From: Shewanella sp. Choline-02u-19
GTDB lineage: Bacteria; Pseudomonadota; Gammaproteobacteria; Enterobacterales; Shewanellaceae
Assembly (NCBI RefSeq): GCF_002836205.1
Contig: NZ_PJBE01000013.1
Location: forward strand, 1,984,001 to 2,048,000
DNA length: 64,000 bases
Reading direction: 5' to 3'
Shown piece after piece: positions 16,617-27,500 of the stretch; position 1 is the stretch's first letter; each line of letters starts with the position of its first letter. A program made the translations under genes and the position numbers. Under the pieces are notes generated by a model. It saw only the letters and a list, made by a program, of their open reading frames with translations. It searched no databases and had not been told where the DNA came from.

Positions 16617-17798
16617 TTAGGCCGTAGTGACCGATCTAGCCGGCGGGCGCTGCGATGACGGAATAAATAACACTGCAATCATTGAAAGCACGGCGCAGAA
16701 TGCAGCAAAAATCCACGTTGTTACTGCGCCTGAGCCGTCACCCCATATTATTCCACATAACCAAGTACCCAATGCACCGCCAACACCAAAGCTCAAGCTG
16801 GCATAGAGCGCCTGCCCTTGGCTACGCCGACTGATATCAAAATGCTTATGTACAAACTGAATTGAAGCGGCGTGGGTTAACCCAAAAGTGAACGCATGTA
16901 ATATTTGACTTAGGCTGAGCCACAATAAGCTGTCGACCCCAAACGCAAGTAATAACCAACGAACAGCGGTTAACGCAATACTGATAAAGAGTAAAAATTT
17001 CACCCCAAAACGTCCAAGGAGTCGCGGCGCATACATAAACATAATGATCTCTGCCGCCACGCCTAAGGCAACAAAAATACCCGCAACGGCTTCGGTATAT
17101 CCCGCTTGCTTGAGATATAGAACAAAGAAACCATAGAAAGGTCCTGCGCTCATTTGCAATAACATCGCTGAGATAAGAAACCAAATAACGGCTTTATTAA
17201 ACACTAACGGTGGACGTTTAACATCCCGCTGCACCTTAGCTCTGTTAGCAGGTAGTGGGAGTGCGCTGACCAGCATACCGACAAATAATGCCATACCAAT
17301 ATAGGGCAGGATCTGTGGTCCCCAATGACCGATGGCAAAACCACCACCCACCACAAGAACGATATAGCCAACACTGCCCCAACTCCGTATTGCGCCATAA
17401 CGGGTGGTATTCTCCCCCAGTGTTTCAAGTGTTATCACTTCTAACTGGGCAAGGATAGCGTTCCAAAAAAAGGTATATACCGCCAGACTGATAGCAAGAT
17501 ACATCAAGCTACCATCATAGAAAAAACTGAGGTAAGAGACTGCAGCAGCGCCTGCGCCTATCTTGATTAGCTCAGAGCGCATTCCGGTTCTATCAGCCAC
17601 TATTGCCCACAAATTTGGGGCGATAATGCGAGTCCCCATGAGGATGGCTAATAAAAAACCAATCTCTTGAGCATTAAAACCGCGGCTATCAAAAAAGACA
17701 CCTAAATAAGGTACCATGACGCCAAGAATAGAGAAGAAAAAGAAATAACAAGCACAGAGCCAGCGTAATTGCTGCTCTGTGTTTTTAGGCTGAAACAT
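16617..17798 (-). CDS. MFS transporter, HcaT/PPP-like
   Basis: A 393-residue inner-membrane protein with about 12 helices. The first helices read WLCACYFFFFSILGVMVPYLGVFFDSRGFNAQEIGFLLAI and the loop after helix 2-3 is ADRTGMR. This pattern matches the MFS_1-like group that includes E. coli HcaT (putative 3-phenylpropionate transporter). The ATG at 17798 overlaps the last base of the aroC stop (TAATG), so it is translated by coupling with aroC. The substrate is not evident; a link to aromatic compounds is only suggested by family and neighbour. Confidence 0.85.
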   Translation of the reverse strand: MFQPKNTEQQLRWLCACYFFFFSILGVMVPYLGVFFDSRGFNAQEIGFLLAILMGTRIIAPNLWAIVADRTGMRSELIKIGAGAAAVSYLSFFYDGSLMYLAISLAVYTFFWNAILAQLEVITLETLGENTTRYGAIRSWGSVGYIVLVVGGGFAIGHWGPQILPYIGMALFVGMLVSALPLPANRAKVQRDVKRPPLVFNKAVIWFLISAMLLQMSAGPFYGFFVLYLKQAGYTEAVAGIFVALGVAAEIIMFMYAPRLLGRFGVKFLLFISIALTAVRWLLLAFGVDSLLWLSLSQILHAFTFGLTHAASIQFVHKHFDISRRSQGQALYASLSFGVGGALGTWLCGIIWGDGSGAVTTWIFAAFCAVLSMIAVLFIPSSQRPPARSVTTA

Positions 17799-18892
17799 TA
17801 ACGCATTCCAATGACAGGTGTACTGCTATTCACATCCATATTTTGTGCGCGGTGACGCAGTAAGTGATCCATTAATACAATCGCTAACATTGCTTCTGCG
17901 ATGGGTACTGCACGAATGCCCACACAAGGATCATGTCGACCTTTGGTCACTACTTCAGCAATGTCACCTTGGGCAGTCATACTCTCGCCCGGCACACTGA
18001 TGCTTGATGTCGGCTTCATCGCAATATGAGCGACGATAGGTTGGCCGGAAGAAATCCCGCCTAAAATGCCACCCGCATGGTTAGAGGCAAAACCTTCTGG
18101 CGACATTAAATCACGATGCTCAGAACCTTTTTGATTGATAACTTCAAAGCCATCACCAATCTCAACACCTTTGACAGCATTTATTCCCATGAGTGCATGG
18201 GCAATTTCAGCGTCTAATCGGTCAAATACAGGTTCACCCAAGCCAACAGGAACGCCCGTGGCGACCACCGTCACTTTAGCGCCTATTGAATCACCACTTT
18301 TTTTAAGATCGCGCATGTATTCGTCTAAAGCCACAAGCTTCGACGCATCAGGGAAGAAGAATGCGTTTTTCTCAATTTCGGCAAAATCAACAGACTCTGC
18401 TTTGATTGGACCCAGTTGTGACAAATAGCCATTTATCTCAATACCATGAACTTTCTTTAGGTATTTTTTGGCCACAGCACCAGCAGCGACTCGCATTGCT
18501 GTTTCACGCGCAGAAGAGCGACCACCACCACGGTAATCTCTTAAACCATACTTTTGTTGATAGGTATAATCGGCGTGCCCAGGACGAAACAAGTCTTTAA
18601 TATTCGAGTAATCTTTACTGCGCTGATCAGTGTTTTCAATCAACAGACCGATTGAAGTCCCCGTTGTTTGACCTTCAAACACGCCAGATAAAATGCGCAC
18701 TTCATCCGCCTCACGACGAGCGGTGGTATAGCGAGAGGTCCCTGGGCGACGGCGGTCAAGATCATGCTGCATATCCGCTTCATTTAACTCAATCCCAGGA
18801 GGGCAACCATCAATAATACAACCTAAGGCAACTCCGTGGCTCTCACCAAATGTAGTGACTACAAAATTTTGACCAATACTGTTTCCCGACAT
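17798..18892 (-). CDS. aroC: Chorismate synthase
   Basis: AroC makes chorismate from EPSP with reduced FMN, the last common step of aromatic amino-acid synthesis. The 364-residue protein shows the three family signatures: GESHGVALGCIIDGCPPG near the start, RRPG..RYTTARREADEV, and GHADYTYQQKYGLRDYRGGGRSSARET. RHDPCVGIRAVPIAEAM is near the end. I start at the ATG at 18892 (MSGNSIGQNF), the standard start; the frame upstream to 18910 is non-conserved. The prmB stop lies about 105 bases upstream, and the MFS gene is coupled downstream. Confidence 0.96.
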   Translation of the reverse strand: MSGNSIGQNFVVTTFGESHGVALGCIIDGCPPGIELNEADMQHDLDRRRPGTSRYTTARREADEVRILSGVFEGQTTGTSIGLLIENTDQRSKDYSNIKDLFRPGHADYTYQQKYGLRDYRGGGRSSARETAMRVAAGAVAKKYLKKVHGIEINGYLSQLGPIKAESVDFAEIEKNAFFFPDASKLVALDEYMRDLKKSGDSIGAKVTVVATGVPVGLGEPVFDRLDAEIAHALMGINAVKGVEIGDGFEVINQKGSEHRDLMSPEGFASNHAGGILGGISSGQPIVAHIAMKPTSSISVPGESMTAQGDIAEVVTKGRHDPCVGIRAVPIAEAMLAIVLMDHLLRHRAQNMDVNSSTPVIGMR

Positions 18893-18998
18893 CCGCTTTC
18901 TACACCTCAATTACGCAAATTAAACGAGCATCTACAACTAAAAAGTAGATACACAAATTAAATGGCCACAATACAACCAGCATTGTGGCTAGTTTCTA

Positions 18999-19943
18999 TT
19001 ATTCACTATCTTTATAGATAACAAATAATGATTCATTCTCAACAAGTTGATCACGCGTTAAAATGAAAACACCGTCTCCGCCATTTTCAAAACTTACCCA
19101 TGTGAATGGCACATCAGGGAATAGCGCGATTAAATGCACCATTGAATTACCCACTTCAACCACCAGCAGGCCATCTTCCGTCAAATAATCAGCTGCATTG
19201 GCAAGGATACGCTTGGTGAGATCTAAACCGTCACGACCAGAAGCAAGACCAATTTCAGGCTCATGATGATATTCATCCGGCATATCACCGATATCTTCGG
19301 CATCAACATAAGGAGGATTAGAGACGATTAAGTCGTAGTGTGGGCCTTTAGGGATGGCAGAAAACAGATCAGATTCCATTGGGAACACCCGGTCCATAAC
19401 CCCAAGAGTTTCAATATTAATCTGCGCCACGTCTAAGGCATCTTCGCTGATGTCTAACGCATCGACTTCAGCATTTTCAAATTCGTAAGCACAAGCGATG
19501 GCGATGCACGCACTGCCTGTACACAAGTCCATTACGCGATTAACTTGTTTGTTATATAACCAAGGGCTGAAACGGTTAGCGATTAACTCAGCAATTGGCG
19601 AACGAGGAACTAATACCCGCTCATCAACATAAAATTCTAGACCCGCAAACATCACTTTATTTGTTAGATATGGAACAGGTAAACGCTCTTTGACACGGCG
19701 AATAATGAGTTCAACAATTTTATGTTTTTCGCTAATAGTCAGATTAGAGTGAATGACTTGTTGGCCGAGCTCTTCTGGTAAATGCAACGCATGAAAAACC
19801 AAAGCAATGGCTTCGTCCCACGCATTGTCGGTACCGTGTCCGTAATAAATATTTGCATCATTAAAACGACTGACACCCCAGCGTAACATATCACCAATTG
19901 TTCTTAATTCAGTAACGGCTTCATCAACAAAAATCTTATCCAA
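18999..19943 (-). CDS. prmB: Ribosomal protein uL3 glutamine methyltransferase
   Basis: PrmB methylates the glutamine of the GGQ-like context in ribosomal protein L3. The 314-residue protein has an N-terminal helical domain, the SAM loop DLCTGSACIAIA (139-150), acidic motif DALDISEDAL and the catalytic NPPY (209-212, IVSNPPYVDAEDI). The start is a TTG at 19943 (MDKIFVDEAVTEL) with GGAG about 7 nt upstream. The prmB-aroC and prmB-smrB neighbour pairs are the same as in E. coli. The divergent spacer to smrB is only 79 bases. Confidence 0.94.
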   Translation of the reverse strand: MDKIFVDEAVTELRTIGDMLRWGVSRFNDANIYYGHGTDNAWDEAIALVFHALHLPEELGQQVIHSNLTISEKHKIVELIIRRVKERLPVPYLTNKVMFAGLEFYVDERVLVPRSPIAELIANRFSPWLYNKQVNRVMDLCTGSACIAIACAYEFENAEVDALDISEDALDVAQINIETLGVMDRVFPMESDLFSAIPKGPHYDLIVSNPPYVDAEDIGDMPDEYHHEPEIGLASGRDGLDLTKRILANAADYLTEDGLLVVEVGNSMVHLIALFPDVPFTWVSFENGGDGVFILTRDQLVENESLFVIYKDSE

Positions 19944-20022
19944 AATTCACTCCAACATTTTAATTCCGACTCATTGTAACTGAACTCTATTCATATGGCA
20001 TCGGATTCAATAAAATACCCTT

Positions 20023-20553
20023 ATGAATAAAAGAACCGATAAAGATGATTTGGCACTATTTGCAGAGCAAACAAAAGGAATGAAACCTTTTGAGCAAAAC
20101 AAACGCCACTTTAAATCAGCCCCTAAAGACCGCAAAGTGATTGAGGAAAAAGAGCAACAGCTACATGCTGACAGCTTCTTCTCTGATACTTATCAACCAC
20201 TACTGCCCGAAATTGGTCCGATGAAGTGGGCAAGAGATGACGTTGATAGCTATGAAGTAAAACGTCTGCGCCGCGGAGATTACGTGCCAGATCTATTGTT
20301 GGATTTGCATGGTCTACGCCAATCAGAGGCAAAACTTGAGCTAGCCGCTTTGATCCAAGCCTGCATTAAACAGCAAAGCCATTGCTGCTGCATTATGCAT
20401 GGGCATGGTACGGGGGTGTTGAAACAGAATATTCCAATGTGGTTAGCACAGCACCCTCACATAAAGGCCTTTCATCAAGCGACTAAAGAATGGGGCGGCG
20501 ACGCGGCATTACTGGTGTTAATTGATATTGGCGACCAACCGTACCGACGTTAA
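20023..20553 (+). CDS. smrB: Smr-domain endonuclease, ribosome rescue factor
   Basis: SmrB cleaves mRNA at collided ribosomes upstream of the stalled one. The 176-residue protein has an N-terminal basic extension (about 1-80) that contacts ribosomes. The Smr domain carries the conserved LDLHGLRQSEAKLEL (DxH motif) and CIMHGHGTGVLKQNIPMWL (HGxG motif). WGGDAALLVLID closes the domain. It is divergent from prmB, as in E. coli. Confidence 0.94.
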   Translation: MNKRTDKDDLALFAEQTKGMKPFEQNKRHFKSAPKDRKVIEEKEQQLHADSFFSDTYQPLLPEIGPMKWARDDVDSYEVKRLRRGDYVPDLLLDLHGLRQSEAKLELAALIQACIKQQSHCCCIMHGHGTGVLKQNIPMWLAQHPHIKAFHQATKEWGGDAALLVLIDIGDQPYRR

Positions 20554-20598
20554 GTGTAGTCTTGCAATGCAATTAATACAGACTAAGGCTGCGCACAC

Positions 20599-20626
20599 AA
20601 AAAAAGTGAGTCTTTTGGGACTCACT
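20599..20626 (-). terminator. Rho-independent terminator after sixA
   Basis: AGTGAGTC-ttttgg-GACTCACT with seven A before it on the plus strand; on the minus strand it gives a stem followed by T7, just past the sixA stop. It may also end smrB transcripts less efficiently. Confidence 0.87.
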
Positions 20627-20648
20627 CCTTCCTAAACCCTAAACGATG

Positions 20649-21119
20649 CTAGCAGATCATATGAGGTGCATATTGCCATTCTACAGAAGCTTGCGTCGTT
20701 TGCTTATTAATGAGCGTAACACCTGAAGTGGCAAACAATGGCGGCTCAAAGCCTGGTACCAACTCACTCACCAAATAGCCTAACAGTGGCATATGTGCCA
20801 AAACCAATACATTTTCAGCTTTATAATGTTCAGCATAAGCAAGGACGGTTTCCGCAACTGTCGCAGGGTCTCCCGAAGGTACCAGTTCATCTAATGTTAA
20901 CCATTGACGAGGTTCAGGAAAATGCTGATGCATTTCTTGCCAACTTTGTTGCGCTCGCAGATACGGACTGACAAGCACTAAATCAAACTCAGTAACGCTC
21001 TGTCCTAGCCAATTACTCATCAAGCCTGTGTGCTGGCGACCAGTATCCGTTAATGTGCGTTCTCGATCTGAATGAGCATTAAAGCCCGCTTCACCATGTC
21101 GCATTAAAAATAGCTGCAT
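20649..21119 (-). CDS. sixA: Phosphohistidine phosphatase SixA
   Basis: SixA removes phosphate from histidine of phosphocarrier proteins (ArcB Hpt domain and the nitrogen PTS in E. coli). The 156-residue single-domain protein has the histidine phosphatase motif LMRHGEA with nucleophile His8, Arg-rich LVSPYLRAQQS and the second catalytic His in VLVLAHMPLLGYLV. Its place next to smrB is the E. coli order. Confidence 0.93.
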   Translation of the reverse strand: MQLFLMRHGEAGFNAHSDRERTLTDTGRQHTGLMSNWLGQSVTEFDLVLVSPYLRAQQSWQEMHQHFPEPRQWLTLDELVPSGDPATVAETVLAYAEHYKAENVLVLAHMPLLGYLVSELVPGFEPPLFATSGVTLINKQTTQASVEWQYAPHMIC

Positions 21120-21518
21120 ACCGCTTTGCTACTCCCAACTTTTTATTCTTATTAACTAATTGTAGTCTGAATCTTAACAGCAACATACCGTTTTTTAGTT
21201 ATTAATTAGTCGAATATAACTTGTGGTGATTTTAAGATACTAACCATAAAAGAGTCAAAAGGTTAATTGAACATCAAATTGAACCAAAATCAGCCAAACG
21301 ACAGATTATTTTACCGTTTGGAGATCTTGTGTTTGAAGATAAGTAGAAATAATGGCAAGTTACATTATTACAGCAACCTAGAATCATTTACATCGCTAGC
21401 CTATCGACTCAATCCCACAAGCCGACCAAGAGATGTAAATTGGTTTTTTACGTGCTTTATCGACAAGTGATTACTAAAGTAAGTATCTAGGTTAGATGCT
21501 GTTCGATCAATTGGAGCC
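21120..21518. other. Spacer between sixA and the M16 peptidase gene
   Basis: About 400 bases, AT-rich, without a convincing gene or repeat. It must hold the divergent promoters of sixA and the peptidase gene. Confidence 0.5.
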
Positions 21519-24314
21519 ATGCTTTTGCCAAAAAACAAAAAAGTTATCACCAGCCCAAATGACCATCGCAAGTACCGTAATATCACCTTAGAAAATGGGT
21601 TATCGGTATTATTGGTTGAAGACCTCCAGTCAACAGAAGCGGCAGCATCAATGGCTGTGGCCGTAGGTCATTTTGACGACCCGGTTGCTCGTCCTGGTAT
21701 GGCACATTTTCTTGAACATATGCTTTTTCTTGGTACTGAAAAATTCCCTGACTCAGGAGAATACTCAGCCTTTATCAACCAGCATGGCGGAAGTAATAAT
21801 GCCTGGACTGGCACTGAGCACACTAATTTTTTTTATAGCATCAACGCCGCACAATTTGAAGCTTCGCTCGACCGTTTTAGTCAATTTTTCATCGCACCAT
21901 TATTTGATGTAGCGTTAGTTGATCGCGAGCGTCATGCTATCGAATCTGAATTCAGTATGAAGTTAAAAGACGATATTCGACGCGTCTATCAGGTGCAAAA
22001 AGAAACGGTTAACCCGGCTCATCCCTTTTCCAAGTTTTCAGTGGGTAACCTAGAAACATTGGCTGGCGAACAACAAAACTTGAGAGAGGAGTTAATCGCT
22101 TTTTATAACGAAAAGTACAGTGCTAACATTATGACATTATGCATTGTGGCTCCCACCTCTTTGGATGATTTGGCCAAGCTTGCTCACACTTATTTTGCTG
22201 CGATTACCCACCATCCAGAACCTACTCAATATCCAGATACCCCAATTTATCTAGCAGAACAATTACAAGCAAAAATCAACATCGTTCCTCTCAAAGAACA
22301 GCGACGAATTGCGATTACGTTTGCTTTGCCTGCGCTTGAACGCTTTTATAAGCGTAAGCCTTTGACATTTATTAGTCACCTTCTAGGTTACGAAGGCAAA
22401 GGTAGCTTGCTCTCCTATTTAAAAGAACGAGGACTAGCCAACAACTTATCGGCTGGCGGTGGTGTAAACGGTTACAATTTCAAAGATTATAATATTAGTA
22501 TCCAACTTACAGATCTAGGGTTGAACAAGCTTAAAGACGTTATTGATTGTACTTTTGAGTACATTACTTTAATCAGAGAGACAGGGTTAAGCGACTGGCG
22601 ATACAAAGAAAGGGCTGCTTTACTCAAAGTTGCTTTTCAATATCAGGAACAAGTTAAGGCACTGGATTTGGCAAGTCATCTGAGCATCAACATGCATCAT
22701 TATGATGTTGAAGATGTGGTTTTTGGTGATTACCGCATGGATGGTCTTGATGTTATCGAAACCCAGCAGTTATTAGCGATGATGACTCCGACTAATATGC
22801 GCTTACAACTTATTGCTCCTGAGTTAGAGACCGATAAACAAGCCGCTTGGTATCACTCACCGTATCAGATCCGTAAAATTGCCACGGAAGATATCACTCG
22901 TTGGTTAGCACCTAAAGTGCGCTCCGAACTCACCTTACCCTCGCCTAACCCGTTCATTATTGACCATTGCGTCGCAAGAACAGATAAAAGTAACGGGCCA
23001 GTACCACTAGTGGTATCACAAGAACCTGGCTATCGAATTTGGCATAAAAAAGATGATGAATTTAACGTGCCCAAAGGGCATCTCTATCTTTCCTTGGACT
23101 CAGCTCAAGCTGCTGCATCACCCAAACATGCTGCATTAACACGACTGTATGTAGAAATGCTGCTTGATTACCTCACCGAGTATACCTATCAAGCAGAGGT
23201 CGCAGGCCTGAGCTACAACATTTATCCTCATCAAGGTGGGATCACCTTACATTTGACCGGTTTTTCTGGCAAACAAGAAGCACTGCTCTCACTTGTTATT
23301 GAAAAAGCACGCGAGCGCAAGTTTACTCAGAACCGCTTTGAATTGATAAAAAAGCAGATCTTACGCAGCTGGTATAATCATACTCAAGCTAAGCCAATAT
23401 CCCAGCTATTTACCAGTTTAACGGTAACGCTGCAAAAGCGCAGTTTTGAACCCGCTCGGATGGCTGAGTTACTTGAAGAGATCACGTTAGAAGACTTACA
23501 TGCACATGTTAAAAGTTTCTATGAAAAAATACATTTAGAAGGTTTGGTTTATGGCGACTGGCTGGAAAGTGAAGCTAAGGCCTTAGGTTGTAAGCTTAAT
23601 AGAATTTTATCCTTGGTCACCTCCCCAAGTTCAGAGTCTTCAAGGGAGCTTATCGACCTCTCAAATAAAGGCACATTGTTGAGAGAAGTTTCAGCCTCTC
23701 ATCAAGACAGTGGCATTATTGTCTACTACCAATCTGATACTGCGACACCAGAAAATATGGCGCTGTTTAGCTTGCTAAACCACACTATGTCATCTACGTT
23801 TTTTCATGAGTTAAGAACGCAAAAACAGTTGGGTTATATGGTCGGCACGGGTTATCTGCCTCTGAATCGATACCCTGGTATTATTTTTTATATTCAATCA
23901 CCGAACTCTGGACCACAGGTTCTATTGCAGGCGATAGACGAGTTCATTGCAGATTTTACCTATGCAATATTACAAATCACCAATGAGCAATGGGAATCAA
24001 CTAAAACCGGCCTTGTGAACCAAGTCATGGAACATGATGCGAATCTTAAAACGCGCAGTCAACGTTACTGGTCTAGCATAGGTAACAAAGACTATGCCTT
24101 TAACCAAAGGGAAAATGTTGTAGAGCAAATAAAGACGTTAACTCGCTCTGATTTAATCAAGTTTATAATGAAGAAGATGCGGACTAAACATTGTGACCGA
24201 CTGGTCCTCTTTAGCACGGGTGAGTCCCATCAAGATCAAGCGCAGCTAAAGTCCGATAATATGATCCTAGATCTCCGTGCATTCAAACTCAAAGCTGAAC
24301 AATTTGATTACTAA
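21519..24314 (+). CDS. M16 insulinase-family zinc metalloprotease (pitrilysin-like)
   Basis: The 931-residue protein has four M16-type domains. The inverted zinc motif HFLEH is at residues 63-67 (GMAHFLEHMLFLGTEKFP), and the third ligand Glu lies in ERHAIESEFSMKLKDD. The catalytic-cleft arm QKQLGYMVGTGYLPL near residue 770 is typical of insulysin/pitrilysin. No signal peptide is evident, which suggests a cytoplasmic enzyme unlike periplasmic E. coli PtrA. It would degrade small peptides. The ATG at 21519 has GGAG only 2 nt away, a tight spacing. The gene is monocistronic as far as can be seen. Confidence 0.9.
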   Translation: MLLPKNKKVITSPNDHRKYRNITLENGLSVLLVEDLQSTEAAASMAVAVGHFDDPVARPGMAHFLEHMLFLGTEKFPDSGEYSAFINQHGGSNNAWTGTEHTNFFYSINAAQFEASLDRFSQFFIAPLFDVALVDRERHAIESEFSMKLKDDIRRVYQVQKETVNPAHPFSKFSVGNLETLAGEQQNLREELIAFYNEKYSANIMTLCIVAPTSLDDLAKLAHTYFAAITHHPEPTQYPDTPIYLAEQLQAKINIVPLKEQRRIAITFALPALERFYKRKPLTFISHLLGYEGKGSLLSYLKERGLANNLSAGGGVNGYNFKDYNISIQLTDLGLNKLKDVIDCTFEYITLIRETGLSDWRYKERAALLKVAFQYQEQVKALDLASHLSINMHHYDVEDVVFGDYRMDGLDVIETQQLLAMMTPTNMRLQLIAPELETDKQAAWYHSPYQIRKIATEDITRWLAPKVRSELTLPSPNPFIIDHCVARTDKSNGPVPLVVSQEPGYRIWHKKDDEFNVPKGHLYLSLDSAQAAASPKHAALTRLYVEMLLDYLTEYTYQAEVAGLSYNIYPHQGGITLHLTGFSGKQEALLSLVIEKARERKFTQNRFELIKKQILRSWYNHTQAKPISQLFTSLTVTLQKRSFEPARMAELLEEITLEDLHAHVKSFYEKIHLEGLVYGDWLESEAKALGCKLNRILSLVTSPSSESSRELIDLSNKGTLLREVSASHQDSGIIVYYQSDTATPENMALFSLLNHTMSSTFFHELRTQKQLGYMVGTGYLPLNRYPGIIFYIQSPNSGPQVLLQAIDEFIADFTYAILQITNEQWESTKTGLVNQVMEHDANLKTRSQRYWSSIGNKDYAFNQRENVVEQIKTLTRSDLIKFIMKKMRTKHCDRLVLFSTGESHQDQAQLKSDNMILDLRAFKLKAEQFDY

Positions 24315-24357
24315 AGCGCGGCATATTGGGTAAACAGTGAAACGATGAGAAACGGAA

Positions 24358-24397
24358 TGTCTAAACGGAGAAACATTAAAGTTAACCCGTTTAGACA
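24358..24397. repeat. 11-bp inverted repeat after the M16 gene
   Basis: TGTCTAAACGG and CCGTTTAGACA are perfect complements separated by 18 bases. It may act as a transcript end for the peptidase gene, although A residues follow it on the plus strand, or as a binding site upstream of the GGDEF-EAL gene. Confidence 0.5.
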
Positions 24398-24558
24398 ATA
24401 AAAAAACACAAAGTGGACATATATCATACTGAAAGGATGTGAGTAATGATAATTAGCTACGAAATGCACGAAGACTTTTGACAATGACGTCACTTTCTGA
24501 AAAAGTGAGCATTAGATACTGTTGCCTTAAGACATTGGTTAAAAATAAAATAATAAAT

Positions 24559-27500
24559 ATGCCTAAGACACTGCTAAAAGTTACACTATTTTTGTTCCTG
24601 CTCTTCTCGTCGATGCAGCCTTCTTTAGCATTCACGCTAAACTCTGTCTCTCTAGGTGTACCTGAAGGACTATCTCAAAGTAACGTTACATCCATCGTTG
24701 AGGATGCTGATGGGTTCGTTTGGGTTGGAACATTTAATGGGCTAAATAGATACGATGGTAAAACCTTCCGCCACTACTTTCCATCAAAGAGAAACGAGCT
24801 GGCCAGTGCTTTTATACGCAGTCTTTATATTAGTCAATCTGGGTCGATGTTCATTGGAACAGATAAAGGTTTATCCGTATACGACCCAATACAAGACAAA
24901 ATAGTCTCTTCTATAAAGCTAGGCTTTGAGCTAAATCAAGCTGTATGGACCATATATGAAAATAACAATAATATTTTTATTAGCACAGAAAACTCTATAT
25001 ATATATTAAATGAGCTAAGTAATAAAAAACTATCCATCAAGAACAAATACACTGGAAGTTTTGGCTTCATAAAAGATATTTTATTCTTTAAAAACGAAAT
25101 GTTCATTAGGAATTATCACGGAAGTATATTCTCAGTCACCAACAGAATAACGGAAATAACTAAAGACACTATTGCAATGAAAGTTATTAATGATGACTTA
25201 TTATTTTTCAATAGCAAAGGGGTACTAAAATACAGTAACGGTTTATCAAGCAAACTTATCACGCCTGCATACTCAAGTATCTCGAAGAAACCTGATTACA
25301 ATCTAGGTTTAAATAATGGTTCCATTTTCAATATAGATAACATTGAAAAGCCAATATTAATAGGTAATGTAAAGTCATCTAAAAAAAACCTAGAGTACCC
25401 AAGAGTAATCAGAGGCCGCACTAAAACATTTATATCAAATCAAAACAATGGTTTTTTAATCATTGATGATAGTAATAACTTAGTTCAAACGAAATTTATT
25501 GATGGTGGGAATGTTTGGTCTATATCACCCAACAACACCACTGAAGTTATTATCACAGCGGACGATCCTATCATTCGCATATATGATTCGCAGTTAAATA
25601 TAATTTCCGAGTATGACTCAAAAGTAAAAGGGCCTAAATCAGCAGTTAAGATTGGCCATCTTATATATATAGCGAATGCAAAAGGTTTAATTTCATTAGA
25701 CACTGCAACGGGTGTTATAGCAACTATAATAGATGGAATGTTTTTCATTGCAAAGGCTAAAAAAGACGGTGAAAGTATTTTTGTTGGTTCAACTTCAGGA
25801 ACCGTTATACAATACGATATCAATACAGGTTTTGTGCAAGAATATGTTGTTGATGAAGGCAACCCTGTGTTTGATATTAAGGAATATAATAATAATCTAT
25901 TGATAGCGACTCAAGGTGGATTGTTTAAATTTTCAAATGATTTAGTCACCCCGCTTTACACAAAACAGATGGTACTCAGTATTGATACTTTTGATGGAGA
26001 TATACTATTTGGTACTGGTTCTAGTTTAAAAAAGATAACTAAAAACAATAATACAGTAGAAGAAGTCTACAACAATAACAAACCTATATTTTCAATCACC
26101 CAAGATGAAAACATCGTTATCGCGTCATCAGTTAGTGAAGTTATTATAAAAAATAAAAACAATGGCAATCAATACATTTTAGTTCAAGAACTTGGTATTC
26201 AAGATGAATATAATACTCATGCTATTTTAAAGAAAAATGATAATATTTATATTGGTGGTATTTCTGGAGTAAGTCTAATCTCATTAAGTACGTTAAACGA
26301 TTACTTATCTAATCACAAATCACCAACTGTCACATTAAATGAACTTTCGATTTTTAACATCCCAGAAAGCCCTAGTGGAAATATACTTAAAAACCAAATT
26401 GGTAAAACTGAAAAAATCAAGCTTAAGTACTCTGACTACCCATTTACACTCACTTTTAACAGCCCTAACAGCCCATTGCAAGATATTAATTACATCTACC
26501 AGATGCGAGGCCTTTCTGATGCATTGATCAATTCAAAAGGCATAAACTCAGCAACTTATACCAATTTATCTCCCGGTGATTACGAGTTTTCAGTTTATGC
26601 TATTGATCCTATCTCTGGTAAACAAGGCGCAGAGAAAAACTTACTTATTGAGATAACCCCCCCTTGGTGGTTATCACTCCCAGCAAAGATAATCTATTTT
26701 ACTGTTGCCCTATTAATGTCGATAACCATAATTAAAATATCCCTAAAACGACGTGAGATTCAAAGACAGATAGCCAAAAGTGAAGAGCGCTTAAAACTAT
26801 CACTCTGGGGCAGTGGCGATGAGATGTGGGATTGGGATATTGAAACGGGTCAAATCTATCGCTCTAATATCTGGGGATCGCTAGAGTTCCCAAGAGATGG
26901 ACAACGCTCAGGACAAAAGGGGGAAGAGAGTAATATCCATCCGATGGATCAAACTCGCGTCCGTGATGCGCTAAACAAACACTTCTATGGTGAAACCGAT
27001 CATTTTGAGGCAGCATATCGCGTCAAAGGTAAATCTGACGACTGGGTATGGATTTTAGACCGCGCTAAGATTGTTGAACGCGATGAGAATGATAATGCAC
27101 TGCGAATGACAGGAACGATTAAGAATATTAATAACTTCAAACAAGCTGAAGAACAACTTCGCTTATTTGAACGAGCGATTCAAAATATCTCTGAAGGTAT
27201 GTTCATCTTAGATAGTGATTTCAATTTCGTAGAGGTTAACGAAGCTTGCTGCGATCTATCAATGCTAAGCAAGAAGGACTTCATTGGTACCCTATTCAAC
27301 TTTGACTTATACCCCGACAGTTACTCAGAGCAAATCCGCTCTATCTTAAAACAACAGGGTCGTTGGAGTAACGAAGTCGAATCAGCCAGAGGCAACGGTA
27401 CTAGCTTCTTGATGGAACTGACCGTTGATGCGATATATGACGAACAAGGTGAGCTATCGCATTATGTCGGTGTATTCTCAGATGTCAGTCGCAGAAAACA